From IMG/VR virus record IMGVR_UViG_3300032805_000004, positions 1 to 64,000 of that record: a stretch of 64,000 bases of DNA. One strand, given 5' to 3'. The notes beneath the pieces were generated by a model. The model did not search any database. It was not told where the DNA came from and saw nothing but the letters and a program-made list of their open reading frames with translations. This document shows positions 17,504 through 24,888 of this stretch, piece after piece. How positions within the stretch are numbered: position 1 is the first letter of the stretch; every line of letters begins with the position of its first letter. The stretch comes from a virus. The translations under genes were made by a program, and so were the position numbers.

Positions 17504-17800
17504 TCAGTCCACCGCCAGGACCGTCGCGAGCCCGGCCTCAACGTAGGCGGTCCCGGACGCGGTGATGCCCCACAGGTTGACCGCCGCCCCAGACAGGGTC
17601 ACCTGGCCGCCTGCGGCGACCGGGAAACCGGTGACAGCCGGGGACGACGTGCCGCCGATGAACAGCGTCGCCGGGCCGGAGTTGACGACGGTCACGTTCT
17701 GGGGGCTGACCAGGCCCGACGCACTGATGTTGTAGACGGTTCCGGCGCTGCTGCCGATGGCGGCCTTCTGGTAGCCGGGTGTACCCGCGAATATGGCCAC
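17504..17800 (-). CDS. Small beta-rich head decoration-like protein
   Basis: 98 residues from a GTG at 17800 that has AAAGGGG just upstream; this start is preferred to a longer frame with a basic, unmatched N-terminus. Residues 1-98 are strands, with VTVVNSGPATLFIGGTSSPAV near the middle, paralogous to the next gene. It is the first gene after the capsid region once the opposite-strand LAGLIDADG gene is skipped. Confidence 0.65.
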   Translation of the reverse strand: MAIFAGTPGYQKAAIGSSAGTVYNISASGLVSPQNVTVVNSGPATLFIGGTSSPAVTGFPVAAGGQVTLSGAAVNLWGITASGTAYVEAGLATVLAVD

Positions 17801-17831
17801 GGAGGGCCCCTTTCTCTTAGACCTTTGCATA

Positions 17832-17837
17832 TAGAAT
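17832..17837 (+). promoter_or_regulatory. -10-like TAGAAT at start of LAGLIDADG gene
   Basis: TGCATATAGAAT precedes the coding start, with TAGAAT ending six bases before the GTG at 17844. That spacing would place the transcript start at or next to the GTG, giving a leaderless message, a common arrangement in actinobacteria. Confidence 0.4.
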
Positions 17838-18650
17838 GTGTCTGTGAGCGGAAAGCGCGGCGGCTACTCGCCCCCATGGACCGATGAAAACGTGCAGTTC
17901 CTGCGCGACAACTACGCGACTATGACCGCATCGCAGATCGCCGAGAAAATCGGGCGAACCTGCATCGCAGTTCACGTGCGCGCACACCTTGAGGGCCTCA
18001 AATCCCTGCACCGCACAGGCGTCAACTCGCTCATCCCCGGCTACTTCCGGGTCATCGACACGCCAGTTAAGGCGTATTTGCTCGGCCTCCTCGTAGCCGA
18101 CGGCTCAATGTCGAAAGCAGGCCAGCTCAAACTGGAGCTGCACGAGAAGGACGCCTGCCTAGTTGAGCTAGCGCGCGACGAGATCGCACCAGGCGCCCGG
18201 ATCGGGCATTACCGGACCCGTACCACTCCGATGGTCCGGTTCATGGTCAGCGCACCGGATCTCGTGGCCGACCTCGCCAGCCACGGTGTGGTTAATGCTA
18301 AGAGCCTCATCACCCGCTGGCCCGACGATGTACCGCCCAAGCTTGAGAGCAGTTACATGTGTGGCTATTTCGATGGTGACGGCAGCCTTCGCGCAGAACC
18401 GCCGTACCGGTGGACGGTCGTCTCCGGAAACCCGGACTTCCTTGAGGTGATGCAGGACCGCATCAAGACGCACACGGGCGTCAAAGTCGGCGGCCCTTAC
18501 CGGGACACGCGGCACAAAGCGGCGTGGTCGATCGTGGCGACCGGCAAGCCAGTCCAGGCACTAGATGCATGGCTGCACCGCGACGTACCCGGACTGGCCC
18601 GCAAACGGCTCCCGCAACCCAGCCAGATGGAACTGGACATTACGGGATAA
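17838..18650 (+). CDS. LAGLIDADG homing endonuclease with HTH start
   Basis: About 270 residues on the strand opposite to the capsid gene, ending five bases from the capsid stop codon (convergent). Residues 10-50 form a SANT/HTH-like helix set (WTDENVQFLRDNYATMTASQ). The two catalytic motifs are AYLLGLLVADGSMS near 75 and YMCGYFDGDGSLR near 175, each with its acidic residue. The start may be the GTG at 17838 or at 17844; the latter fits a leaderless promoter. It is inferred to be a free-standing homing gene beside the intron-rich capsid gene; whether it serves one of the introns is unknown. Confidence 0.9.
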   Translation: MSVSGKRGGYSPPWTDENVQFLRDNYATMTASQIAEKIGRTCIAVHVRAHLEGLKSLHRTGVNSLIPGYFRVIDTPVKAYLLGLLVADGSMSKAGQLKLELHEKDACLVELARDEIAPGARIGHYRTRTTPMVRFMVSAPDLVADLASHGVVNAKSLITRWPDDVPPKLESSYMCGYFDGDGSLRAEPPYRWTVVSGNPDFLEVMQDRIKTHTGVKVGGPYRDTRHKAAWSIVATGKPVQALDAWLHRDVPGLARKRLPQPSQMELDITG

Positions 18651-18655
18651 AACGG

Positions 18656-18750
18656 TCAAGAATACGGAGTTGTGTCACTGACTTGCAACCCCTGGAGAAT
18701 ACCGGAGTAGAAAGGCGCCGACGCAACGAGGGCGCCAAAGAGGAAGCGAT
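18656..18750 (-). CDS. Major capsid protein, exon 4
   Basis: After splicing, T from exon 3 plus AT here makes TAT (Tyr), followed by RFLFGALVASAPFYSGILQG and ten more residues to TGA at 18658-18656. The sequence reads as a natural capsid C-terminus continuing NVQFSLNY. Without splicing the capsid would end at TGA 19008 and lose these 31 residues. Confidence 0.85.
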
Positions 18751-19009
18751 CTGTTACCCCCCGCTAAGCGGGTGGGCTGGTCATTTCTGCCAGCCTCTGC
18801 ATCTTTCCCATCGATGCAGACCGGACTGTCTCACGCTCTGCGGCCGGGCGCCCGTAATGCCCCGGGTGGCCGTCCATAACACAGAGCCAGCACGTACAGT
18901 CTCTACACTGCGGCGGGCATCGCCGCAGCTCGGGATTCCCCAGCAATTGGAGGGGTTCCCCGAACAGTGCCGTTTTCCACGGCAGGTCACCCTGCCGCGC
19001 CACCCATTC
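18751..19009 (-). ncRNA. Group I intron 3 of capsid gene (259 nt)
   Basis: The 5' exon ends in U (AAC-T) and the intron ends GTAACAG, so the last base is G. Inside are a P2-like hairpin (CGGCAGG-GTGA-CCTGCCG), AATTGCTGGGG (P3/P4 region), P7 halves GACTGT (in AGAGACTGTACG) and ACAGTC (in GAGACAGTCC), and a P8 stem GCTCTG/CAGAGC. The 3' hairpins include the 25-base block shared with the other two introns. It has no ORF. The pairing of the P1 substrate helix could not be settled by eye. Confidence 0.85.
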
Positions 19010-19971
19010 AGTTCAGCGAGAACTGGACGTTGTTGATGGAATAGCGGAACGAGGCATCGATGACGGGCCAGGCGATAGACGCGTAATCTTGTACACACGT
19101 CATTTCCCAGGCATTAGCGACATTCGTCCACGTCTGTGGCAACTGGTAGGACATCAGGAGTGCGGTGCCCTGGGTGAGCCACGGGTGGACGACCAGCTTG
19201 AGGATGGATCGGGTGATGGGGTTCTGGAACTCGCTGACCGCTGCGCCGACGCGGACGCCGGCGACGTCGGGCTGGTCGAGGAACAGCCGGTAGTTCGTGG
19301 CCGTGCCCTGCGAGATCACATCGTTGGACAGGCGCATGATGTCGCCGCCGTCACCGACCAGCTCAGCCGGGTCAGCGCGGAACGCACCCGGCGTAGTAGA
19401 ACCGGTCTGCGACTCCCACAACGCGTCAAGCGCCGTGTAGATGGTGTTGTACCCGAGGTGGGTGCCCACACCCTGGTTGACGTAACCGCCCTGCCAGTTC
19501 GCCGGGTACACACCCGCAGTCGCGGACCTGCCGGTCAGGGTGGGGATGATCCCCTCCATGCGGGTCGCCGCACCAGTACCGGTGTCAGCCGCCGGCGGCG
19601 CCGCAGTCGTAGTGATGATCGCACCCTGAACCGTGTAGCGGAGACCGCCGATCCCGGACACCTGCTTGAGGCAGGCCGTCGAAGCCGACGCGCCTGTAGC
19701 GGAGAAGGCGTAGATATTCCACGACAGGGCACCTGGCGGCAGGGTCACCGTCAGGTCAAACACGGATGTACCGGACGTGTACACGGCGTCGATCACATTG
19801 GATGCGACGGTTTCGCCGTAGTAGTTGGTTGCGGTCACACAGAACGACAGGTGAGTGCTGACGTCCGTTACTGCGGTCTCGTTCGAGCCGGGAGTCCGGG
19901 CAGTCGCCGACACCAGCGTTGGCGGTATCAGGGTTGTCGATGTGCCGGCGAGCATCATGTACTCTTCCGCG
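19010..19971 (-). CDS. Major capsid protein, exon 3
   Basis: 962 bases. The first C completes a Leu codon with exon 2, then AEEYMMLAGTSTTLIPP and 303 further codons to a final T. Residues about 15-130 of this exon look like an inserted Ig/fibronectin-type domain (THLSFCVTATNYYGETV, then LPPGALSWNIYAFSATG). The rest is HK97-fold material, including GDIMRLSNDVISQGTATNYR and VVHPWLTQGTALLMSYQLP. Read alone it would start at Met 19958 and stop at TGA 19008, but both ends fit the introns better than natural termini. Confidence 0.9.
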
Positions 19972-20257
19972 CTGTTACCTCTCGCTTACTGAAAAGCGAG
20001 CGGGCTGGTCATTTCTGCCAGCCTCTCATGCTTTCACATGAGGCCGGACCATATCTTCACCCCACGTGGGGTGCCACGTACATGGTCTCTGAACCATCCC
20101 GTCGGAGCGAATCCAGGCGGGCTCGGCTGCTGATTTTCCCTACCCTTGGCTTCTCGAACCGTCGCGCTCGGGCTTTCGCCCCACGCTGTGGTGCCAAGGT
20201 CTAACAGGATGTCCCAGCAATTCTCGCGGTTTAGGCTGGGCAAAGAGGTCTCAACCC
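19972..20257 (-). ncRNA. Group I intron 2 of capsid gene (286 nt)
   Basis: The clearest group I core of the three: AATTGCTGGGAC (P element), AAAATCAGCAGCCGAGCC (Q), GGTTCAGAGACCATGTACG (R) and GAAGATATGGTCC (S). P7 pairs GACCAT with ATGGTC. P5 is CTTGGC/GCCAAG and P8 is the palindrome CACCCCACGTGGGGTG. It ends AGGTAACAG, after U in the 5' exon. It encodes no protein. Removing it joins ATG ATG CT to C GCG GAA GAG in frame. Confidence 0.92.
20002..20026 (-). repeat. Shared 25-bp intron 3' block, copy in intron 2
   Basis: The plus-strand block beginning gggctggtcatttctgcc is identical at 18774-18798, 20002-20026 and 20314-20338. On the RNA strand it forms the GGCTGG...CCAGCC hairpin (P9 region) just before a second, variable-stem hairpin and the terminal GTAACA. 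Confidence 0.9.
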
Positions 20258-20285
20258 AGCATCATTTCCTGTAGCAAAATGCACG
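20258..20285 (-). CDS. Major capsid protein, exon 2 (28-nt microexon)
   Basis: Only CG TGC ATT TTG CTA CAG GAA ATG ATG CT. With a T from exon 1 and a C from exon 3 it encodes S-CILLQEMM-L, joining LANLN to AEEYMM. Both boundaries obey group I rules (U before the intron, G at the intron end), and the joined peptide is a sensible helix leading into the capsid core. Confidence 0.82.
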
Positions 20286-21300
20286 CTTGTTACTCACCAT
20301 CCCTGGGATGGCGGGGCTGGTCATTTCTGCCAGCCTCTGCACGTCTCCGTGCAGGTCAGACTATGTCTCCATCTGGTTTAGGTATCGGACGCAGGTTTCT
20401 TGCCCCTCCGGCTGCGGATGATCGCAACCGGGTCCTCCTCCGGATACAGGCCGAACCGCTTAACGAGATGCTCAACACAGCCATCTACATCGGCTTCGAC
20501 CTGCTCGTTGGTGAACCGGACGACCGTGTAGCCAGCATCGCTGAGCGCGGCATCGCGCTGCCTGTCGAACTCTGCGGCTGCTGGCATCTGGTGTCCCCAG
20601 CTGTCGATCTCAACAATGACCGGCTGCTGGTGGAGCTTGATGTCAGGGTAGTAGCGGTCCAGCTCGCGAGACTGTGTCTCGAAGCTGAGCGCGGCCCTGA
20701 TTAGTGTCTGCTGGAACAACTGCTCCTGCGGCGAGTTCATCTTCGGCGACTGCAATCCGAGTCGCCGGAATCGCTCACGCTGGGCTCCCTGGAAGGCGCC
20801 GCGTTCTGTAGCTTCGCGGCGCTTCTCGTACTGCTCCGGCCCCCATGTCCAGCCGTCGTGGCCGCTCCTGCGCATTTCCGTACCAGACATCCAGAGCCGC
20901 AGGTAGATGCTGCTCTGACTGCTGTGGAATCGCTCAGCAAGTTCAGAGGCGGTAGCGCCGTCCTCGTAGAGCTTGCGAAGCTCGTCAGGGTCTAGGTGTT
21001 CTTGCCGCCATCGTCTACGGCTGTTGACGCCTAGTTCTTTGGCCTTGCGGCTGACGGTTTCGGGAGCGACACCGTACTCCTTCGCTACGGCCTTGAAGGA
21101 ACCCAGTCGTTCGTAGTCCGCCCGGAGGTTGTTCCAGTCCAATCCAGATGCTCCGCGTGTAGTCGTTACGGCTCGCCCGCTACGTGCGGGATTGCCTCGG
21201 CGTTGTCCACATGACCCATCATATCATGGATGATGATGGCGAAGGAGGTTCACCGATACAGCGGAGATCCCATCCGCACGTCACCGTGCGGTGGCCCCCT
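20286..21300 (-). ncRNA. Group I intron 1 of capsid gene with endonuclease gene (1015 nt)
   Basis: It starts after CTC AAT T and ends GAGTAACAAG. Before the ORF are a P2-like hairpin (CCGCACG-GTGA-CGTGCGG), CTCCGC that pairs with GCGGAG (P3), GAGGCAATCCCGC and the R-like GTAACGACTACACG. After the ORF comes GAGACATAGTCTG (S). P7 pairs GACTA with TAGTC. The endonuclease ORF therefore sits between R and S, in the P8 loop. The end has the same hairpins as introns 2 and 3. The P1 pairing is not certain, so the 5' splice base could be off by a few positions. Confidence 0.85.
20378..21142 (-). CDS. Intron-encoded HTH/Vsr-like endonuclease
   Basis: 254 residues from a TTG start. Residues 1-90 contain two HTH units (FKAVAKEYGVAPETVSRKAKELGV and ASELAERFHSSQSSIYLRL). 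Residues 145-245 are a Vsr/DUF559-type nuclease: NSPQEQLFQQTL (helix with Glu), DRYYPDIKL (Asp), VIVEIDSWGHQM (Glu plus His) and FDRQRDAALSDAGYTVVRF. The same architecture is found in the intein-antisense gene at 47966. It is predicted to cut intronless capsid genes so the intron is copied in. Its stop lies eight bases before the intron S element, so ORF and ribozyme are tightly packed. Confidence 0.85.
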   Translation of the reverse strand: MDWNNLRADYERLGSFKAVAKEYGVAPETVSRKAKELGVNSRRRWRQEHLDPDELRKLYEDGATASELAERFHSSQSSIYLRLWMSGTEMRRSGHDGWTWGPEQYEKRREATERGAFQGAQRERFRRLGLQSPKMNSPQEQLFQQTLIRAALSFETQSRELDRYYPDIKLHQQPVIVEIDSWGHQMPAAAEFDRQRDAALSDAGYTVVRFTNEQVEADVDGCVEHLVKRFGLYPEEDPVAIIRSRRGKKPASDT

Positions 21301-22105
21301 AATTGAGGTTTGCTAGCGCGGAAATGTCTTCGAATCCTTGCCCGGCGAATTGGGCGAGCCAGGAAAGGGATTCCGTAAGCCCGAAGAAGCGGTACGGTAC
21401 CGCCAGATTCACTTCGGTCTGTGCGCCGGCGCCTGGCAGGTTGTTCGGCCAGTTCGCGGCACCGAGGCCACCGCCGGCCTGCACCAGTTCGGGGATCGAG
21501 ATGTCGACGACGCCCTGGCCGCCGGTCTGTGATCCGGAGATGCCGGTGATGACACGTTCTTGCCGCATGGTGCCTTGGCCTTGTGGCCGAGGTAGCTTGT
21601 TGCGGAAAACGGTATAAACCGGATAAATGAGACGAGATGGTGCAAGAAGGTCAAACGGGACCAAACCGGACACGGTGCCGATCCCGAGATTCCCTGCGGT
21701 GAAGGACTTGAGCGCGTCGGCGCCGCCGGGCATGCCGCTCACGAGCTGGGTGAGCTGGTCACCGATCGACGGCATCGACAGGGCGGCCTTCAACCGGCCG
21801 AACTGGTTGAGGAAGCCCTGGTCGAAGCCTTTGTTGACGACCGCGTGTTTGTCGTTGTAGCCGCGCCATGTTTCGGTGCGGAGTGCCATGGTGGCGGTGT
21901 GGGTGCGGGTAGCGATGTCGGCCTGGTCGGTCAGCGGGGTGTTCCCGCCGGGCTGGGAGAACCCGGCGCCTTTGACCATGGCAGGCATCCGGGCTTTGAT
22001 CATGTCGCCGGTGCCGCGTGCCCCGGCTGATTCTGCTGCGGCCTGCTCGAAGACGCCGCCGGGGGCGGTCGCTCCGTCGATGGCCGGCGGTGTGGTGGTT
22101 GCCAC
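21301..22105 (-). CDS. Major capsid protein, exon 1
   Basis: GTG start at 22105 with AGGAGG three bases upstream. 268 codons plus one base, beginning MATTTPPAIDGATAPGG. It contains TATMALRTETWRGYNDKHAVVN and DLLAPSRLIYPVYTVFRNKLPRPQGQG, then ends TESLSWLAQFAGQGFED-ISALANLN. It is followed by an in-frame TAG three bases into the intron. Exons 1-4 (805, 28, 962 and 95 nt) total 1890 nt, 629 residues plus stop, with one continuous frame. The HK97-like fold is inferred from position after the protease-scaffold and from the final YRFLFGALVASAPFYSG. A domain is inserted in exon 3. Confidence 0.9.
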
Positions 22106-22115
22106 ACGCCTCCTA
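22106..22115 (-). promoter_or_regulatory. Capsid ribosome binding site, copied from protease gene
   Basis: TAGGAGGCGT immediately before GTGGC. The identical 15 bases (TAGGAGGCGTGTGGC) occur at the protease start (24846-24860) and identify the GTG codons as the true starts of both highly expressed genes. The flanks differ. Confidence 0.75.
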
Positions 22116-22132
22116 TGTGGTGATAGGCGCGC

Positions 22133-24850
22133 CTAGGGGAGTCCGAGGAGCCGCTGGATCGCCTTGTAGGCGTTTTCGCGGGTCGCCGGGTCCGGGTCGG
22201 TGCGCCACGTCTGGGTGAGGTCGTTCAGCAGCGTCCCTTGTGCGGTGGACGCTGCTTTCTGGACCGCGCTGGCAGGCTCCGCCTGGGCACGCGCGGGCGG
22301 GTAGCCGGACATGAGTCCCTTGAATGGGGGGTCTCGCGGGTCCGGCATGCGTGCCATTTCCTCGACCTGGGCCCGGAGTTCGTCGTAGTCGCGCCGCGAC
22401 TTTTCGAGCTGGGCGTGCAGATCACCGATCTGCTTGGTGAGGTCTGGGCTGGTGATGGTGTTGCCGACCGCCGCCTTGTTGACGGTGGAAGTTTTGTCGG
22501 TCCCGGCCTGTGGTGGTGGGACTGGCTCGGGTTCGGCTGTCTTAGTCACATCCGGTTCGGGCTGGGCCGCGGGCGGCTGGGCCGTCTTGCCGGACATGGG
22601 GCACAGGTCGGGGAACGTCTGCGCGATGTGGTCGTGCATGGACTGCATCGCGCTGCGGGCCGAGTCGCGGGTGGCGTTCGTGTAGAAGGTGCGGCCTGGG
22701 CGTCCCGTCGCCGCGGGCGGCGTGACTTTGTCGTTGGAGCCCTCGTCGCTGGACGGGGACGGCCGTTCGTGGCCGGCGGTGACCGGGCCGCGGTTGTAGT
22801 CACCCGCGTCCGGCCTGGTCGTCGGAACTTTCACGTCCGGTTTGCCGACGGTGTAGCCGGTGGAGGGCCGTTCATGCCCGGCGGTGAGCAGCGGCCGGTT
22901 GTACCGCCCGGCCTGCATGTCCCCTGGTGTCAGCGGTGAACCGGGGCCGGGGTTGGCGTCCTGGAACGCCTTGTGGAGCTCGTCGTGGACGCGGGCCAGC
23001 TCATCCGGGCTGGCCTCTTTCAGGGTTTCGGCGTGCCGCCACAGATCGGTCGCGTGGCGGGCTTCGTCGATGGGTGCCCCGGCGGCCTTGTCGACTGCGC
23101 GGTCCCGCCAGTAGCTGATGTCGACGGCGTCGCGGACGTCGGCGAGCCACGGGTAGGTGTCGCCGAGGGTTTTCGCTGAGTAGGCGGGGCAGAGCAGGTC
23201 GTGGAGGATCGCTTCGCCGGGGTGGGCGCCGGTGGCGGCGCGGCGGCGGGCGGCTTTCACCTCGAGCGGCGCGTCGGGGACGGTCGGCAGCCCGGCGTCG
23301 TGTTCGAGTGCTTCGATGGCGGGGCCGTCGGGTTCGCGGTGTTCCGGTACCGGATCGACGTTGATGCCCATTGCGTCGTCGCCGGGGGTGGGCTTGGCGG
23401 TCTTCTCTACGGCAGGGAGTTTCTTCCCGCAGTTCTCGCAGAATCTCGCCGGCGAGTCGGAGTGGTAGTTTTTCCCGCAGCCGTGGCAGGCTTTGCCGCC
23501 GGATTTGAACGCGGCCTGCGGCAGGCTGCCGCCCACCTGCTTCTTCGTGGTCTCTTCCTCGCCGGGGCCGCCGGGAGTGATGGCGCCGTCGCCGGCGCAG
23601 TCGGGGCATCTGCGGTTGCCGGCGAGGATTTTGCCGGAGCCCTTGCATGTCTTGCACTTCGTACCGGCCGTTTTGACCGCTGCGGCGCCCTTGGCTGCTT
23701 TGCGGGCGGCCTTGGCGGCCTTCTTCCCGGCCATCTCGTCCCGCCATGCCTGCGGCAGCTCCGCCACAAACGACGGGCCTTTCCGCTTGGCGATGCGGAT
23801 GATGTTCGACTTCAGTTTGTCTGAGCTGAAATTGTCTGCGCCTGCGCGGCCGATGGATGATGCGGCATCGGACACGTCGCCGGGTGTGACGATCGGGAAG
23901 GACCGGTTTTTCCCGGCGAAGTCCTCGGCGGGGATCTTGTCGCGGTCTACGCCGCCTCCGACGTCGGGGTCCATCTTGCGTTTGCTGATGCTGGGGGCGC
24001 CGCCGGTTTTGCCTACTTGTTCGTCGGCGTCGTCGGCTTCGATTTCGGCGTCGCTGGCCTCGGCGTCCTTCTGCTCACCCGAGTCGTCGCCGGATGCCCC
24101 ATCCCCATCGTCTCCGTCATCGTCCCCGTCGTCCCCGTCGTCCCCGTTTCCATCCCCGTCGTTGTCATCACCGGCCTTACCGTTGCTACCGTTGCTGCTA
24201 CCGCCTTTCTCCAGCTCGGCGCGCAGCCGCAGCAGTTTCGCCATGTCCGCCGGGGTGAACGTCACCGTCCCCGTGATCCCGCCGTCGTCTGGTGCGGCGG
24301 CCTTCGCGAGGAAATCCTCCGCGCCGAACACCTTCCCCGTCAGCTCCGCCGTCCCATCCGCAGCCGACTTCACCAGCTGGATGGAGCAGTTACCATTCGC
24401 CGGCCGGTCCACCAAGCTGAGCTCAGACAGCACCCCGCCTTTGATCAGGCCACCGCGGGCCTTACCGGTGATATCCCGTTCAATCACCGGCCGGGAGATC
24501 CCCACGCTGTAGGCGCGCAGTACCCCTTTCTCGACGAGACGCTTCGCTACGGGTTCGACGATGAGGGCCTTGACGTAGTGACCGTCCTCGGTGAACTCAA
24601 CACCGACGCCTTTACCGGCCGGGTCGCGCTGCGCCTGATGCTGGACGCGGACGTTCCCGCCTGTCTCCAGCCAGTCGGCGAGCGCTTTCCGGGACCAGGC
24701 CGGGTCCACGATTTGCTCATCGCTGTCCACGGTCCCGTCTGTAGCGCGGCCAAAGACCAGGAGATCCCCGTCTGCGTCCTTCTCGAATTTTTCGATGGGG
24801 AAGTGGGCGTAGGTGAGCAGATCGCTGTCAGCGGTCATTGTGGCGGCCAC
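22133..24850 (-). CDS. Prohead protease fused to scaffold-like domain
   Basis: 905 residues from the GTG at 24850 (AGGAGG just upstream); a longer open frame upstream is Arg/His-rich, lacks a ribosome site and is rejected. Residues 5-175 resemble XkdF/HK97-type protease: YAHFPIEKFEKDADGD, GGNVRVQHQAQRDPAGKG, RAYSVGISRP and SELSLVDRPANGNCS, with His and Ser as likely catalytic residues. Residues 220-330 are acidic and Ser/Asp-rich. A DUF6582-like segment (DFAGKNRSFPIVTPGDV) follows, then two four-Cys zinc sites (CKTCKGSGK...CPDCAGDG and CHGCGK...FCENCGKKL). A long helical/Pro-rich tail probably acts as scaffold. Confidence 0.85.
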   Translation of the reverse strand: MAATMTADSDLLTYAHFPIEKFEKDADGDLLVFGRATDGTVDSDEQIVDPAWSRKALADWLETGGNVRVQHQAQRDPAGKGVGVEFTEDGHYVKALIVEPVAKRLVEKGVLRAYSVGISRPVIERDITGKARGGLIKGGVLSELSLVDRPANGNCSIQLVKSAADGTAELTGKVFGAEDFLAKAAAPDDGGITGTVTFTPADMAKLLRLRAELEKGGSSNGSNGKAGDDNDGDGNGDDGDDGDDDGDDGDGASGDDSGEQKDAEASDAEIEADDADEQVGKTGGAPSISKRKMDPDVGGGVDRDKIPAEDFAGKNRSFPIVTPGDVSDAASSIGRAGADNFSSDKLKSNIIRIAKRKGPSFVAELPQAWRDEMAGKKAAKAARKAAKGAAAVKTAGTKCKTCKGSGKILAGNRRCPDCAGDGAITPGGPGEEETTKKQVGGSLPQAAFKSGGKACHGCGKNYHSDSPARFCENCGKKLPAVEKTAKPTPGDDAMGINVDPVPEHREPDGPAIEALEHDAGLPTVPDAPLEVKAARRRAATGAHPGEAILHDLLCPAYSAKTLGDTYPWLADVRDAVDISYWRDRAVDKAAGAPIDEARHATDLWRHAETLKEASPDELARVHDELHKAFQDANPGPGSPLTPGDMQAGRYNRPLLTAGHERPSTGYTVGKPDVKVPTTRPDAGDYNRGPVTAGHERPSPSSDEGSNDKVTPPAATGRPGRTFYTNATRDSARSAMQSMHDHIAQTFPDLCPMSGKTAQPPAAQPEPDVTKTAEPEPVPPPQAGTDKTSTVNKAAVGNTITSPDLTKQIGDLHAQLEKSRRDYDELRAQVEEMARMPDPRDPPFKGLMSGYPPARAQAEPASAVQKAASTAQGTLLNDLTQTWRTDPDPATRENAYKAIQRLLGLP

Positions 24851-24888
24851 ACGCCTCCTAGGCGGGGATGACGGACAGTGGAAGGTGT

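Noticed and set aside
19008-19958. Separate 316-residue gene in the capsid region
   Set aside because: It starts at an internal Met and ends at a stop created by the intron; spliced reading gives a full capsid protein.
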